From: JACQNR01 sp049515175 | GTDB taxonomy: Bacteria > Acidobacteriota > Terriglobia > UBA7540 | Reading direction: 5' to 3' | Length of the DNA: 17,497 nucleotides | NCBI GenBank assembly: GCA_049515175.1 | Contig: JBEKUI010000069.1 | Coordinates: 1 to 17,497, forward strand | Shown here: positions 7,633 to 15,436 of the stretch, piece by piece | Layout: the number at the start of each line of letters is the position of its first letter | Numbering within the stretch: position 1 is the stretch's first letter | Position numbers and translations under genes: made by a program | Notes under the pieces: model-generated | Databases searched by the model: none | The model's input: the letters and a program-made list of their open reading frames with translations, nothing else | Told to the model about the DNA's origin: nothing

Positions 7633-8931
7633 TCACGCCGGGGGCACGGCGGCGTCGGAGGGCACCGCGGCGGGACGGCCACCCGCCTTCCGCCACCCGA
7701 TCAACTTCTTGAGGCGCGGTATCGGCGCTTCGTGCGTGGTCACTTCGCCGCGCTCGAATCGGAAGTCGAGCGCAACAGCGCCTTCCAAACCTTCCGTGAC
7801 CAGGGCTTCAACCGCGAGGCCTGTTTCCGCCTCCGCCAGTTCCTCCGGGCGCGCGAAGATGGCCGGCGAGCGCGGCAGGAAGCGCGGGCAGCAATCTTCG
7901 AAGGGCTCACAGGAAATCTTGTAGGTGCCGATTTCTCGCGCCAGCTTGAGAATGTCCGCCTTGTCGTCTCCGGCGAGTGGCCGATAGATGGGAAAATCCA
8001 GCCCGCGGTCCACTGCGGCCAGGTTGTGGAGAGTCTGCGAAGCCACCTGCGAAACGCTGTCCCCCGTCACCAGGCCCAGGGCTCGCTCCGCCTTGGCGAT
8101 CTCGCGCGCAATCCGCGCCATCAGGCGCCGGTAAAGCAGCAGGCGGAGGCTCTCCGGCGCGGAAGCCACGATCTGCCGCTGGATGGAATCAAACGGTACA
8201 AAGTAGAGCCGCGAAGTGAACTGGAAGGGGGTCAGCTTCCGCACGATTTCTTCCACCACCGGCCGGGAAGAACTGCGCTCGCCCGAGGCGGGCCCAAAGA
8301 AGTGAACGAAGATGGCGTGGGCGCCGCGCCGCATCATCTTGTAGGAGGCGACACTCGAATCAAATCCTCCCGATAGCAGAACCACCAAGCGGCCGCTGGT
8401 CACCGGCGGCAAACCTCCCGCGCCCTCGACACGGTCGGTATAGATGAGCGCCCTTCCCGGAATGACTTCCACGGAGCAGGTCACTTGCGGCTCGTTTAAC
8501 CGGACCTGGACGCCGCTGCCCTGAGCGCGCAGGTGGTCAAGGATGGTCTGGCCGAGCGCCCTTTCGAGTTGCATGGAATTTAAGCCGAAGGACGAGTCTG
8601 CGATTTTTGCGCGTACGGCGAAGGTACGCGGATTCTTCGCGGCCATCATTTCGCAGGCCACGGCTCCCATGCGCTCCATCTCGCCCGGAATCTCACACGC
8701 CAGGGCGATATAGGCCAGACCGAAGATGCGCCGCAGGCGCTCCAGCACGGCCGGCAGCGCGGCGTCGTCGAGCAGCCGGATGAGCAGTCGGTCGGAGATG
8801 AATTCCGGCGCGGAAACCGGCAGGCCGGCCAGCGCGGCCTTGGTGGCGGCGATGAGGCGGCTCAGGAAATACTTCTTATTGCCGCCTTTCAGCCAGATCT
8901 CGTGGTAGTGAAGAATCAGAACGTGGTGCAT
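7633..8931 (-). CDS. thiI: tRNA 4-thiouridine synthetase ThiI (no rhodanese domain)
   Basis: A 432-residue cytoplasmic enzyme that adenylates U8 of tRNA with ATP so that sulfur can be inserted to give s4U; in some organisms it also supplies sulfur for the thiamine thiazole. The N-terminal ferredoxin-like segment starts HYHEIWLKGGNKKYF. The THUMP domain holds TFAVRAKIADSSFGLNSMQLERALG (about 103-127). The PP-loop ATPase motif is SGGFDSS (187-193), followed by TGDSVSQVASQTLHNL and the DCCPRF cysteine pair. The chain ends about 50 residues earlier than E. coli ThiI (482 residues), so the C-terminal rhodanese domain with its persulfide cysteine is absent. Sulfur would then have to come directly from a cysteine desulfurase, as in rhodanese-less ThiI proteins elsewhere; none is visible here. 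No strong ribosome-binding site precedes ATG 8931. It is divergent from the methyltransferase gene. Confidence 0.92.
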   Translation of the reverse strand: MHHVLILHYHEIWLKGGNKKYFLSRLIAATKAALAGLPVSAPEFISDRLLIRLLDDAALPAVLERLRRIFGLAYIALACEIPGEMERMGAVACEMMAAKNPRTFAVRAKIADSSFGLNSMQLERALGQTILDHLRAQGSGVQVRLNEPQVTCSVEVIPGRALIYTDRVEGAGGLPPVTSGRLVVLLSGGFDSSVASYKMMRRGAHAIFVHFFGPASGERSSSRPVVEEIVRKLTPFQFTSRLYFVPFDSIQRQIVASAPESLRLLLYRRLMARIAREIAKAERALGLVTGDSVSQVASQTLHNLAAVDRGLDFPIYRPLAGDDKADILKLAREIGTYKISCEPFEDCCPRFLPRSPAIFARPEELAEAETGLAVEALVTEGLEGAVALDFRFERGEVTTHEAPIPRLKKLIGWRKAGGRPAAVPSDAAVPPA

Positions 8932-9060
8932 GAGGATCGGAATGAACCCGTTGTTAGATTACCGGGTTTGGCCAGGCACCGCAAGTTTGGCACGCGGTGC
9001 TTGACGGGCGGAGTATAATGGCGCGGCAATAAAGCCAGGGATCGCCTCCCGTCACCGACC
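8932..9060. promoter_or_regulatory. Divergent control region between thiI and the first methyltransferase gene
   Basis: On the plus strand a perfect -10 box TATAAT lies at 9014-9019, giving a predicted start near 9026 and a leader of about 35 bases. No good -35 lies 16-18 bases upstream. Just upstream is an inverted repeat GCACCGC (8976-8982)/GCGGTGC (8994-9000) with an 11-base spacer, a possible operator or hairpin. A second, weaker inverted repeat, AACCCG (8945-8950)/CGGGTT (8963-8968), lies nearer thiI. For thiI, TTGCGG-N17-TAATCT is the best minus-strand candidate, but it is weak. Confidence 0.45.
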
Positions 9061-9996
9061 ATGAGCTATTCGAACGTCAAGAAATCACTGAACGAAGGCA
9101 GCTTAATTCTTCTCGACGGTGGCATTGGCACGGAAGTGTTGCGCCGCGGTGCCTACTGGCGCTGCCATGGCATCGAGCGAAATCCCGAGGTGGTTCGCCA
9201 AGTCCATGTCGACTACATGAATGCCGGCGCCGACGTCATCAAGACCAACACCTTTCAGCTCAACCGCCGCGCGTACACAAGTTTATTCCACGGCCTCGAG
9301 CACATGCGGCGCATTGGCCCCGCGGGGCTGGAAGACAAAGCTGGCAAGCTCGTTCGCCAGGCTGTGACCCTGGCTCGCGAAGCCCGGCAACAGGCCGGGA
9401 AGGGATCGGACGGCGTCGCCATCGCCGGAGTCATCTCACCGCTTGAGCATTCTTTTCGCCCCGACCTCTCGCCCCCCGCTGCCCAGTGCCGCGCCGACCA
9501 CGCCGAGATCGTCGAGCAGATGAAGTCCGCGGGAGTGGACTTCATTCTTTATGAGTCCATGAACACAATCTCCGAAGCGCGCGCGGCGTGCGAGGCGGCG
9601 CGGGCGAGTGGCCTGCCCGTGTGGGTGAGTTTCGTCGTGCGGGAGGGATCTCGCTTGCTCAACGGGGAATCGATCGCGGATGCGGCCAAGGCCGTCGAGC
9701 CGCTGGGCGTTGATGTCGTCGCGGTTAACTGCGCACCCATCGCGGACATCACCGCGGCGCTCAGCGAACTGCGCAAGCACCGCACGGGACCGGTTGGAGC
9801 GTATGCGCACATCGGGCGCTACGACCCGCCGAGCTGGAAGTTTGGATTTTACCCGCGATTCTCCGGGACCGATCAAATCCCTCCGGCACGCTATCTCGAA
9901 GCCGCCCGCGAATGGAAGCGATTGGGCGCCCAGGTCATCGGTGGCTGCTGCGGGACGACTCCGGAACACATCCGCGCGCTGCGAGAAGGTTTGTAG
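9061..9996 (+). CDS. Homocysteine S-methyltransferase family protein (copy 1)
   Basis: A 311-residue TIM-barrel enzyme of the homocysteine S-methyltransferase family (Pfam PF02574), which makes methionine by moving a methyl group from S-methylmethionine, S-adenosylmethionine or a similar donor to homocysteine bound through zinc. Visible features are the LLDGGIGTEVLRRG opening strand, AGADVIKTNTFQLNRR, the first zinc cysteine Cys224 in VNCAP, and the cysteine pair Cys296-Cys297 in GGCCGTTPEHI near the C-terminus. The length is normal for stand-alone members. The ribosome-binding site is weak, but ATG 9061 is the first start before homology. A paralogue follows 87 bases downstream on the same strand. 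The methyl donor cannot be told from sequence. It could also be a related methyltransferase using another thiol, since the family is broad. Confidence 0.85.
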   Translation: MSYSNVKKSLNEGSLILLDGGIGTEVLRRGAYWRCHGIERNPEVVRQVHVDYMNAGADVIKTNTFQLNRRAYTSLFHGLEHMRRIGPAGLEDKAGKLVRQAVTLAREARQQAGKGSDGVAIAGVISPLEHSFRPDLSPPAAQCRADHAEIVEQMKSAGVDFILYESMNTISEARAACEAARASGLPVWVSFVVREGSRLLNGESIADAAKAVEPLGVDVVAVNCAPIADITAALSELRKHRTGPVGAYAHIGRYDPPSWKFGFYPRFSGTDQIPPARYLEAAREWKRLGAQVIGGCCGTTPEHIRALREGL

Positions 9997-10027
9997 CGCT
10001 GGTCGATAACCGGCGTCCTTTAATCTC

Positions 10028-10044
10028 GCCGCTCGTAGAGCGGC
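10028..10044. repeat. Small hairpin between the tandem methyltransferase genes
   Basis: GCCGCTC-GTA-GAGCGGC is a perfect 7-base-pair inverted repeat with a 3-base loop. There is no T tract, so it is unlikely to terminate transcription alone. It could be an intercistronic stability element. Confidence 0.4.
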
Positions 10045-10083
10045 GCACCAGTTGACCAGGGACGACCGACGCAGGACTTCAAC

Positions 10084-11013
10084 ATGACTGACCGATACAA
10101 GAAGCTGAAGATCCGCATCGCCAACCGCGAGATTGTTATTCTCGACGGCGGCATTGGGAGTGAAATGTTGCGCCGCGGCGTGACCTGGGAAGGGCACAAG
10201 GTGGAGAGCGAGCCGGACGCCATCCGCTCAATTCACGCCGACTATATCCGCGCCGGCGCTGATGTGGTCTCGACGAATACTTTCCAGCTTGCGCGACGCA
10301 GCTACATGAATCACTTCGCGGACCGGGAGCACATGCGGCGGGTTGGCGCCTCCGACCTCGAAACGCGCGCCCCCGGCCTGATCCGCGAAGGCGTGAAGCG
10401 CGCCCTCGAGGCTCGCGAACAGACTGGAAAAAGCGATGTGTGCATCGCCGGCGCCATGACCACGCTCGACTGGTGCTTCCGTCCGGACATGGCCCCCAGC
10501 GCCGAAGACATGCGCGCCGAATATCGCGAGACGATCCAGGCTTTTAAGGATGGCGGCGCCGACCTCATGCTCTTCGAGACCTTCAACAGCACGAAGGAAG
10601 CGCGCACCGCGCTGGAAGCGGCGCGCGATCTCGGCATGCCCGCCTGGGTCGGCTTCGTCTGCGACTGGAAGGGGAAACTGCTGAACGGCGAAACCATGCC
10701 GGAAGTCGCGAAGGGGTTGGCCGGCGCTGAGCCGGACGTTCTCCTCTTCAACTGCGCGCCCGTGCCTGATATTACCCTCGCGCTCGCCGAACTCTCCCGC
10801 CACTACCACCAGCCCACGGGTGGCTACGCGCATGTGGGCCGCTTCGACCCGCCCGATTGGATGTTCACGGACGAATACCCGCCCGATCAGTATCTCGTCG
10901 CCGGGCGCGAGTGGACCGGATTCGGCGCGCAGGTGATCGGCGGCTGCTGCGGCACCACGCCCATGCACATTGAAGCGCTCAAGCACGGCCTGCCGAAGAC
11001 GTTGCCCGCGTAG
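10084..11013 (+). CDS. Homocysteine S-methyltransferase family protein (copy 2, tandem paralogue)
   Basis: A 309-residue paralogue of the preceding gene, alignable end to end with few gaps: VILDGGIGSEMLRRG, AGADVVSTNTFQLARRSY, EHMRRVGASDLE, LLNGETMPEVAKG and GGCCGTTPMHIEALKHGL. The zinc ligands are conserved: Cys224 in FNCAP and Cys288-Cys289. By eye roughly half of the residues match copy 1, so the duplication is old and the copies probably differ in methyl donor or acceptor. An AGGA seven bases upstream of the ATG is a modest ribosome-binding site. The 87-base gap between the copies contains a 7-base-pair hairpin (GCCGCTC-GTA-GAGCGGC, 10028-10044) without a T tract. Co-transcription from the upstream promoter is likely. 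Confidence 0.85.
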   Translation: MTDRYKKLKIRIANREIVILDGGIGSEMLRRGVTWEGHKVESEPDAIRSIHADYIRAGADVVSTNTFQLARRSYMNHFADREHMRRVGASDLETRAPGLIREGVKRALEAREQTGKSDVCIAGAMTTLDWCFRPDMAPSAEDMRAEYRETIQAFKDGGADLMLFETFNSTKEARTALEAARDLGMPAWVGFVCDWKGKLLNGETMPEVAKGLAGAEPDVLLFNCAPVPDITLALAELSRHYHQPTGGYAHVGRFDPPDWMFTDEYPPDQYLVAGREWTGFGAQVIGGCCGTTPMHIEALKHGLPKTLPA

Positions 11014-11044
11014 CGGCGGCTTGATGCCGATTTATTGGATTCCA

Positions 11045-11944
11045 TCAGGTGGCTGCGGTCTCAGCCCGCCACTCTTCGCCCTCTTTCGCCAGCCGCATGT
11101 ATCCGAGTGCAATGAGATGAATTCCGAAGTAGCAGGGCACCATCCCCCATACGCCTTCTTTCCTGGCTACATTGAAATAGAAGAGGTTGGCCACGACGGC
11201 GGGAGAGTAGAACGCCACCAGACCGGTTCGAATGGGATTCCAGTGTGCGCGAACAACCCCGCGGGCTGAAATGTTGGACCTCCACCACAAGCCCAGTGGG
11301 ACGACGAAGTAGGCCACCAGGAACAAAACTTCTATCCCGATTTTCGTGACGCCCCGATCCGGCCAGTTCAAGGCCTGGGCGATAAACGCCAGCGAAATTG
11401 AAATTGCCACGGCGCTCAGCCAACCCCAAAACATCTTCTTGGGCCAGAAGAGGCCGGGACTCAGCATGGAAACGAGCCCCAGCGCCACGGCCAACGAGCT
11501 GTAAGGCTGGTCATAAGCAATGAGCGCTGAGAACAAGTCTGAAATGAGAAACAGTGACATGGTTCCTGCCAGCAAAAACAAACGACGGGGCAAGGTGCGT
11601 CTTCGACTGAGCCTCGGATTCAAACCAGAAAGGAACACAAAGATGGCGGTCAATCCGGCCAGTAATAACACCAGGAGATAGAAATCTCGGCCCGCTGTGG
11701 ATGACACGAACACACCCAGAAACGAGGGCCATTCGCCATTTCCCTGAATCAGCTCGTAGCCCTTGTTCGCCCCCCCGCAGGCGTTGTAACCGATCGGCAG
11801 GAATAAGGTGAGCAGGACGAGGATGCTGCCGCTCGCAAGCGAAACATGGGGTCTAATACGAGATGTCAAGGAAGACGCCAGCCGCTCGCCACGCTCGGCA
11901 ACCTGACGAGCGATTCGGCGTGCTACCTCAAGCGCCTTGGGCAT
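11045..11944 (-). CDS. Polytopic membrane protein of unknown function
   Basis: A 299-residue protein with about eight hydrophobic segments after a basic, amphipathic N-terminus (MPKALEVARRIARQVAERGERL). The segments include ILVLLTLFLPIGY, FYLLVLLLAGLTAIFVFLSGL, LFLLAGTMSLFLISDLFSALI, WGWLSAVAISISLAFIAQAL, EVLFLVAYFVVPLGLWW and VPCYFGIHLIALGYM. I do not recognise a family. No catalytic motif is evident; a single cysteine pair at the start of the first outer loop region (NACGG) and another Cys in the last helix are the only notable polar features. ATG 11944 is preferred because an AGGCGG lies five bases upstream; a GTG at 12019 would add 25 arginine-rich residues that look non-coding. It lies 96 bases downstream of the FAD oxidoreductase on the same strand. 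Its codon use is less G+C-biased than its neighbours. Confidence 0.78.
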   Translation of the reverse strand: MPKALEVARRIARQVAERGERLASSLTSRIRPHVSLASGSILVLLTLFLPIGYNACGGANKGYELIQGNGEWPSFLGVFVSSTAGRDFYLLVLLLAGLTAIFVFLSGLNPRLSRRRTLPRRLFLLAGTMSLFLISDLFSALIAYDQPYSSLAVALGLVSMLSPGLFWPKKMFWGWLSAVAISISLAFIAQALNWPDRGVTKIGIEVLFLVAYFVVPLGLWWRSNISARGVVRAHWNPIRTGLVAFYSPAVVANLFYFNVARKEGVWGMVPCYFGIHLIALGYMRLAKEGEEWRAETAAT

Positions 11945-12040
11945 AGGTGCCGCCTTTTGGGGTGCGAGCCTATCAGCATTCGCACGGGGCCGCAACCGGG
12001 GCGCGGCTCGCACGTGCACTCGAGACAGTGATGGCGGTGC

Positions 12041-13654
12041 TCAGTCGCGGCGGAGTTTTTTCCAGTCTTTGAGGACCTCGCGCGCTGCGTTGTGGCCTGG
12101 GGCGCCCATGACTCCGCCGCCGGGGTGTGTGCCGGAGCCGCACAGGAACAGGCCGCGAATTGGTGTGCGGTACTTGGCCCAGCCCGGCACCGGCCGCAGG
12201 AAAAAGAGTTGATCAATGCTCATCTCGCCGTGGAAGATGTTGCCGCCGGTCATTCCGTATTCCTCTTCGAGATCGAGCGGAGTGACGATGTGCCGGTGCA
12301 AGACCAGGCTCTTGAAGCCCGGCGCGTACTCTTCGATCATGTCCATCACGCGGTCGGCGTATGCCTCTTTGAGCGCATGCCAGTTGGGCGCCACGTCCTT
12401 CGAAAGCGAATAGGGTGTGTACTGGAGGAAGATGTTCATCAGGTGTTTGCCCGCGGGGGCGAGCGAATCGTCGTAAGTGGTGGGCAAGGTCATCTCGAGC
12501 ACCGGCCGTTCGCTGGGGCGGCCGTACTTCGACGCGTCGTAGGCGCGCTCGATGTAGTCGAGCGTGGGACAGATGTGAAACGTGGTTTTGTGATGGGGCG
12601 CGAGGGCGCTTCCCGGAATGCAGCGGAAGTTGGGCAGCCCGTCGAGCGCCAGATTGATCTTCATCGAACAGCCTTCCATCTTAATGGCGCGGATAGCGGC
12701 CGCGAACTCGTTCTCGAGATGTTCGCCGCCCAACATCTTCAGGAATGTTTTCTTGGGGTCAACACCGGAGATGACGACCCGGCAGGAAATTTCCTCGCCG
12801 CTCGCAAGGACGACGCCCGTGGCGCGCTGATCTTTGATGAGGATTTTTGTTACGGGCGCATTCACGCGAATCTCTACGCCGCGGCTCTGCGCCGAAGCGG
12901 CGAGAGCTTGCGTCACGCCTCCCATCCCGCCGGGTACGAAGCCCCACAGGCCCCGCTTGCCACCCACTCCACCCATGCTGTGATGGAAGAGCACATAAGC
13001 CGTGCCCGGCGTTCGCGGTCCGCCGTTGGTGCCAATGATGCCGTCAGTGGCTATCGCGACCTTCACCTGCTCGGACTCAAACCAAGGGTCGAGAAAATCC
13101 TTTACGCTCTGTGTCAGGATGCGCAAATGCCCGACGAGTTCTTCTGCGGGCATCTTCATTACACGCCGGCCCAGGCGGGCGAGCTTGCTCCAGTCGTCGA
13201 GGCCCCGGCCCGCGATGTCGGGCGCTGTCTCGAGCAGCAGCGGCTCGACGAAGCGCGCCAGGCGGTCGATGAAGTCCTCGTAGCGCACGTAGCTCTCAGC
13301 GTCGCGCGCGGAGAACTTGCGCATCTCCTCGCAGGTCTTCTCGGTGTCGGACCATAAGATCAGATAGCGGCCATCGGGGAAGGGCGAGAAGAACGCCGGG
13401 TTCTTTGGGAAGACATGGTAACCAAACTTTGGGAGTTCCAGGTCATGGATGATCTTTTCGTGGAGGAGGCTGCAGAGGTACGATGTGGTCGAAACCTTGT
13501 AGCCGGGAAATATTTCCTCCGTCACACAGGCGCCGCCTACAATGTAGCGGCTTTCGAGGACGAGTGTCTTCAAGCCCGCACGCGCCAGATAGCCGGCGGT
13601 GACGAGGCCGTTGTGCCCCGCGCCGACAATGATGACGTCGTAAGTCTTCGGCAT
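12041..13654 (-). CDS. Phytoene-dehydrogenase-like FAD oxidoreductase (CrtI/PYROXD2 family)
   Basis: A 537-residue flavoprotein of the phytoene desaturase-like family. The N-terminus has the dinucleotide-binding fold VIIVGAGHNGLVTAGYLARAG (from residue 7), followed by an acidic end of strand two (LES) and YIVGGACVTEEIFPGYKV. The C-terminus has GLFLCGSGTHPGGGVMGAPGHNAA, the FAD-binding block typical of CrtI and PYROXD2-like proteins. The length fits PYROXD2-type members. No other carotenoid gene (phytoene synthase, cyclase) is nearby, so a role in carotenoid synthesis should not be assumed; the substrate is unknown. ATG 13654 is chosen over a GTG-type start at 13687 because an AGGGGG Shine-Dalgarno lies just upstream and the flavin fold starts six residues in. 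The membrane protein gene follows on the same strand. Confidence 0.88.
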   Translation of the reverse strand: MPKTYDVIIVGAGHNGLVTAGYLARAGLKTLVLESRYIVGGACVTEEIFPGYKVSTTSYLCSLLHEKIIHDLELPKFGYHVFPKNPAFFSPFPDGRYLILWSDTEKTCEEMRKFSARDAESYVRYEDFIDRLARFVEPLLLETAPDIAGRGLDDWSKLARLGRRVMKMPAEELVGHLRILTQSVKDFLDPWFESEQVKVAIATDGIIGTNGGPRTPGTAYVLFHHSMGGVGGKRGLWGFVPGGMGGVTQALAASAQSRGVEIRVNAPVTKILIKDQRATGVVLASGEEISCRVVISGVDPKKTFLKMLGGEHLENEFAAAIRAIKMEGCSMKINLALDGLPNFRCIPGSALAPHHKTTFHICPTLDYIERAYDASKYGRPSERPVLEMTLPTTYDDSLAPAGKHLMNIFLQYTPYSLSKDVAPNWHALKEAYADRVMDMIEEYAPGFKSLVLHRHIVTPLDLEEEYGMTGGNIFHGEMSIDQLFFLRPVPGWAKYRTPIRGLFLCGSGTHPGGGVMGAPGHNAAREVLKDWKKLRRD

Positions 13655-13703
13655 GATTCCCCCTTGTGCCCGGCCGGAGACCGGCACTACCCCCGTCGTG
13701 CCT

Positions 13704-13712
13704 TGCTATAAT
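13704..13712 (+). promoter_or_regulatory. Extended -10 promoter of the four-helix membrane protein gene
   Basis: TGC directly followed by a perfect TATAAT forms an extended -10 element (13704-13712). There is no recognisable -35. The predicted start is near 13719, about 58 bases before ATG 13777. It lies in the divergent gap upstream of the FAD oxidoreductase. Confidence 0.6.
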
Positions 13713-13776
13713 GCACGCGCAAGCTTATCTGAGGCGGACGCAGGCAATCAAGCTGCGAGGTTCGACGAGAAAAGCC

Positions 13777-14298
13777 ATGAAGCGAGGCGATGCGATGGCG
13801 CTGGTGCTGCTGGGCGGATGGCTGGCGATGACGATCTCGATGTGGTTCGCGGCGACGGGAAGCTTCGGGACGGTCCGCCGGGTGCTCGAAGGCGGAAACC
13901 CGCAGCTTGCCGACACTGCCCGGCCGCTCGCCCCGGACCAGGAGCGACTGGTGCTGCGCCACCTGGCCTCCGAGATCAATCGCACCTACTTCCGCGCTTA
14001 CGGCTGGGCGCAACTCGCGCTGGGCGCCGCGCTCCTGATGTTGCTCGCCCTGAAGACGCCACGCGATACGACGTCGATCATCGTTACCGGCACGATGGTC
14101 GCCGTCGCCGCCGTGCTGACGCTTTATGTCACGCCGGAGATCGTGGCGCTGGGCCGCCGCATCGATTTCGTTCCCCGCGATCCCGCCCCGCCCGAAATGC
14201 CGCGCTTCCGCGTGTTGCATGGCGCCTTTACGCTGCTCGACGGGCTGAAGCTGCTGGCCGGAATCGCCCTGGCGGTGCGTTGGATCATCAGGCGTTGA
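13777..14298 (+). CDS. Four-helix membrane protein, possibly DUF4149/TMEM205-like
   Basis: A 173-residue integral membrane protein with four predicted transmembrane segments: ALVLLGGWLAMTISMWFAA, AYGWAQLALGAALLMLLAL, IIVTGTMVAVAAVLTLYVTP and LLDGLKLLAGIALAVRWII. The pattern of an early helix, a polar loop with an acidic/Arg-rich stretch, a TPEI segment after the third helix and an RVLHGAFTLLDGLKLL motif before the last helix resembles the DUF4149 (TMEM205-like) family; this is a tentative match made by eye. No function is known. ATG 13777 is favoured over an earlier start at 13666 because the extra 37 residues are basic and overlap the promoter at 13704-13712. The ribosome-binding site is weak. 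The next gene is on the same strand after 88 bases with its own promoter-like sequence. Confidence 0.75.
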   Translation: MKRGDAMALVLLGGWLAMTISMWFAATGSFGTVRRVLEGGNPQLADTARPLAPDQERLVLRHLASEINRTYFRAYGWAQLALGAALLMLLALKTPRDTTSIIVTGTMVAVAAVLTLYVTPEIVALGRRIDFVPRDPAPPEMPRFRVLHGAFTLLDGLKLLAGIALAVRWIIRR

Positions 14299-14308
14299 CT
14301 TCTGGAAG

Positions 14309-14336
14309 TTGCGAGTTCTCGTTTGTGTGCGATAAT
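14309..14336 (+). promoter_or_regulatory. Putative promoter of the secreted helical protein gene
   Basis: TTGCGA (14309-14314), a 16-base spacer and GATAAT (14331-14336) preceded by TGC, giving an extended -10. The predicted start is near 14343. The leader of about 44 bases ends in an AAGGGGG Shine-Dalgarno before ATG 14387. Confidence 0.5.
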
Positions 14337-14386
14337 CGGCGGCAAGATCAGGTCGCGCCGCTTGCGACCACGCCAAGGGGGATATC

Positions 14387-15232
14387 ATGAGAACGGCGCT
14401 GCAACTGATGCTTATTCTGGCTTTGCTCGTCCCGTGCGCCGCCGCGCAGTCGCTGGGCGATTTGGCACGCCAGGAGCGCGAGCGCAAAGCGCAGCAGCAG
14501 AAGGCGGCGGTGAGCGTCGAGACCGACGAGCTTCGAAAAGGCAAGGTCGAGCTCGCGCCGCCTCTCGATCCCGCGCGCAAAGGCGACCTGGATTACCTGC
14601 TCCAGCAACTGGCGCGTCCCCGTCCCACCCCGGAGCTTCTGTCGGCGCTCATCCCACTCAAGGAGCAGGCCGTGCCGCGGCTCCTTCCCCTGCTGCTGAG
14701 CGCTGAGGCGACGAAGCGCGTAGCTCCGGCTGTCGCCCTGATCGTGCTGGGGAAGACCGAGGCGCTTGCTGCGACCGCGCACCTGCTGGACGAATCGCGG
14801 GAGGCGATGGGGCAGGCGGTTCCGGAGGCCGCCCCCGGCGCCGCCCCGAGCGTCTCGCAAGAACGGTTGGAGGCGACGCGCGAGGCCAGCCTGGCGCTCG
14901 ATGCCACGCGGCTGGGCGTGTGGCGCTTCACCGAGGGCAGTACGCTCAAGCCCGAGCAAATCGTGCAGCGGATCAAGGCCGGCCCGCCGGTAGAAATCGT
15001 CGGGGGCCCCGACAACGGTCAGCGCCTCTTCAACCGCGCCCTGCGGGATAAGGACGCGAATCTGCAACTCGGCGCCATCGCGCTCATTCGCGCCGCCGCA
15101 GAAGGAAAGGATTTTGGTTTCCAGCCCGGCCAGACTCCCGAACAAAACGAGGCCGCTATCCAGGCGATTACCACCTTCCTCACCACCGAACGGGCCAAGG
15201 CGTTCTCTGCCCTGGCCGCCAAGAGGCCGTGA
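14387..15232 (+). CDS. Secreted alpha-helical protein of unknown function
   Basis: A 281-residue exported protein. A signal peptide (MRTALQLMLILALLVPCAAA, cleavage before QS) is followed by SLGDLARQERERKAQQQ, an opening seen right after the signal peptide in many acidobacterial secreted proteins. The rest is almost wholly helical and Ala/Leu/Glu rich: LLSALIPLKEQAVPRLLPLLLSAE and VAPAVALIVLGKTEALAATAHLL look like two to three HEAT-type helical repeats (about 75-145). A Pro/Ala linker follows (about 148-160), then a C-terminal part with LKPEQIVQRI and FNRALRDKDANLQLGAIALIRAA, another HEAT-like pair. HEAT repeats usually mediate protein contacts; no catalytic motif is seen. ATG 14387 has a strong AAGGGGG site five bases upstream. 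Nothing in the neighbourhood indicates a partner. Confidence 0.8.
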   Translation: MRTALQLMLILALLVPCAAAQSLGDLARQERERKAQQQKAAVSVETDELRKGKVELAPPLDPARKGDLDYLLQQLARPRPTPELLSALIPLKEQAVPRLLPLLLSAEATKRVAPAVALIVLGKTEALAATAHLLDESREAMGQAVPEAAPGAAPSVSQERLEATREASLALDATRLGVWRFTEGSTLKPEQIVQRIKAGPPVEIVGGPDNGQRLFNRALRDKDANLQLGAIALIRAAAEGKDFGFQPGQTPEQNEAAIQAITTFLTTERAKAFSALAAKRP

Positions 15233-15265
15233 GAGGGTATAGCGGTGAGAACTTGAGAGCAAGCG

Positions 15266-15329
15266 ACTTGTTAGGTTCGATCACGTCTTAAACACTTGCT
15301 GAATCCAAACGACTTACTCGCTTCGTTCC
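15266..15329. repeat. Degenerate direct repeat, copy A
   Basis: About 63 bases alignable with 15375-15436. Identical blocks include GGTTCGAT, TTAAACAC, ACTTACTCG and TTCGT; most differences are single substitutions. Each copy starts and ends with a version of the 13-mer CTTRCTCGGTTCG, seen at 15267 and 15312 in this copy. Confidence 0.75.
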
Positions 15330-15374
15330 AGGTTCGTAAAACCGACCATCTTTGTAAGGTATAGATAATACTAA

Positions 15375-15436
15375 ACTTGCTCGGTTCGATGAATTGTTAA
15401 ACACCTGTTGATTCTAAAGTACTTACTCGGTTCGTC
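15375..15436. repeat. Degenerate direct repeat, copy B
   Basis: Second copy, offset 109 bases from copy A, with the 13-mer CTTRCTCGGTTCG at 15376 and 15422. A further 13-mer stands alone at 15475 (CCTTCTCGGTTCG). The five 13-mers are spaced 45, 64, 46 and 53 bases apart. The repeat extends across in-frame stops on both strands, which argues against it being protein-coding. Confidence 0.75.

Noticed and set aside
9001..9019. TTGACG plus TATAAT as a standard promoter
   Set aside because: The spacer is only seven bases, so TTGACG cannot act as the -35 for this -10; only the -10 was kept.
12092..13357. 421-codon plus-strand ORF opposite the FAD oxidoreductase
   Set aside because: It is a shadow frame of the phytoene-dehydrogenase-like gene, which has clear flavin motifs at both ends. 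High G+C commonly creates long antisense ORFs.
15271..15281. tRNA T-loop (GGTTCGAT) suggesting a tRNA or tRNA fragment
   Set aside because: No acceptor stem, anticodon arm or CCA-adjacent pairing can be formed around either GGTTCGAT.
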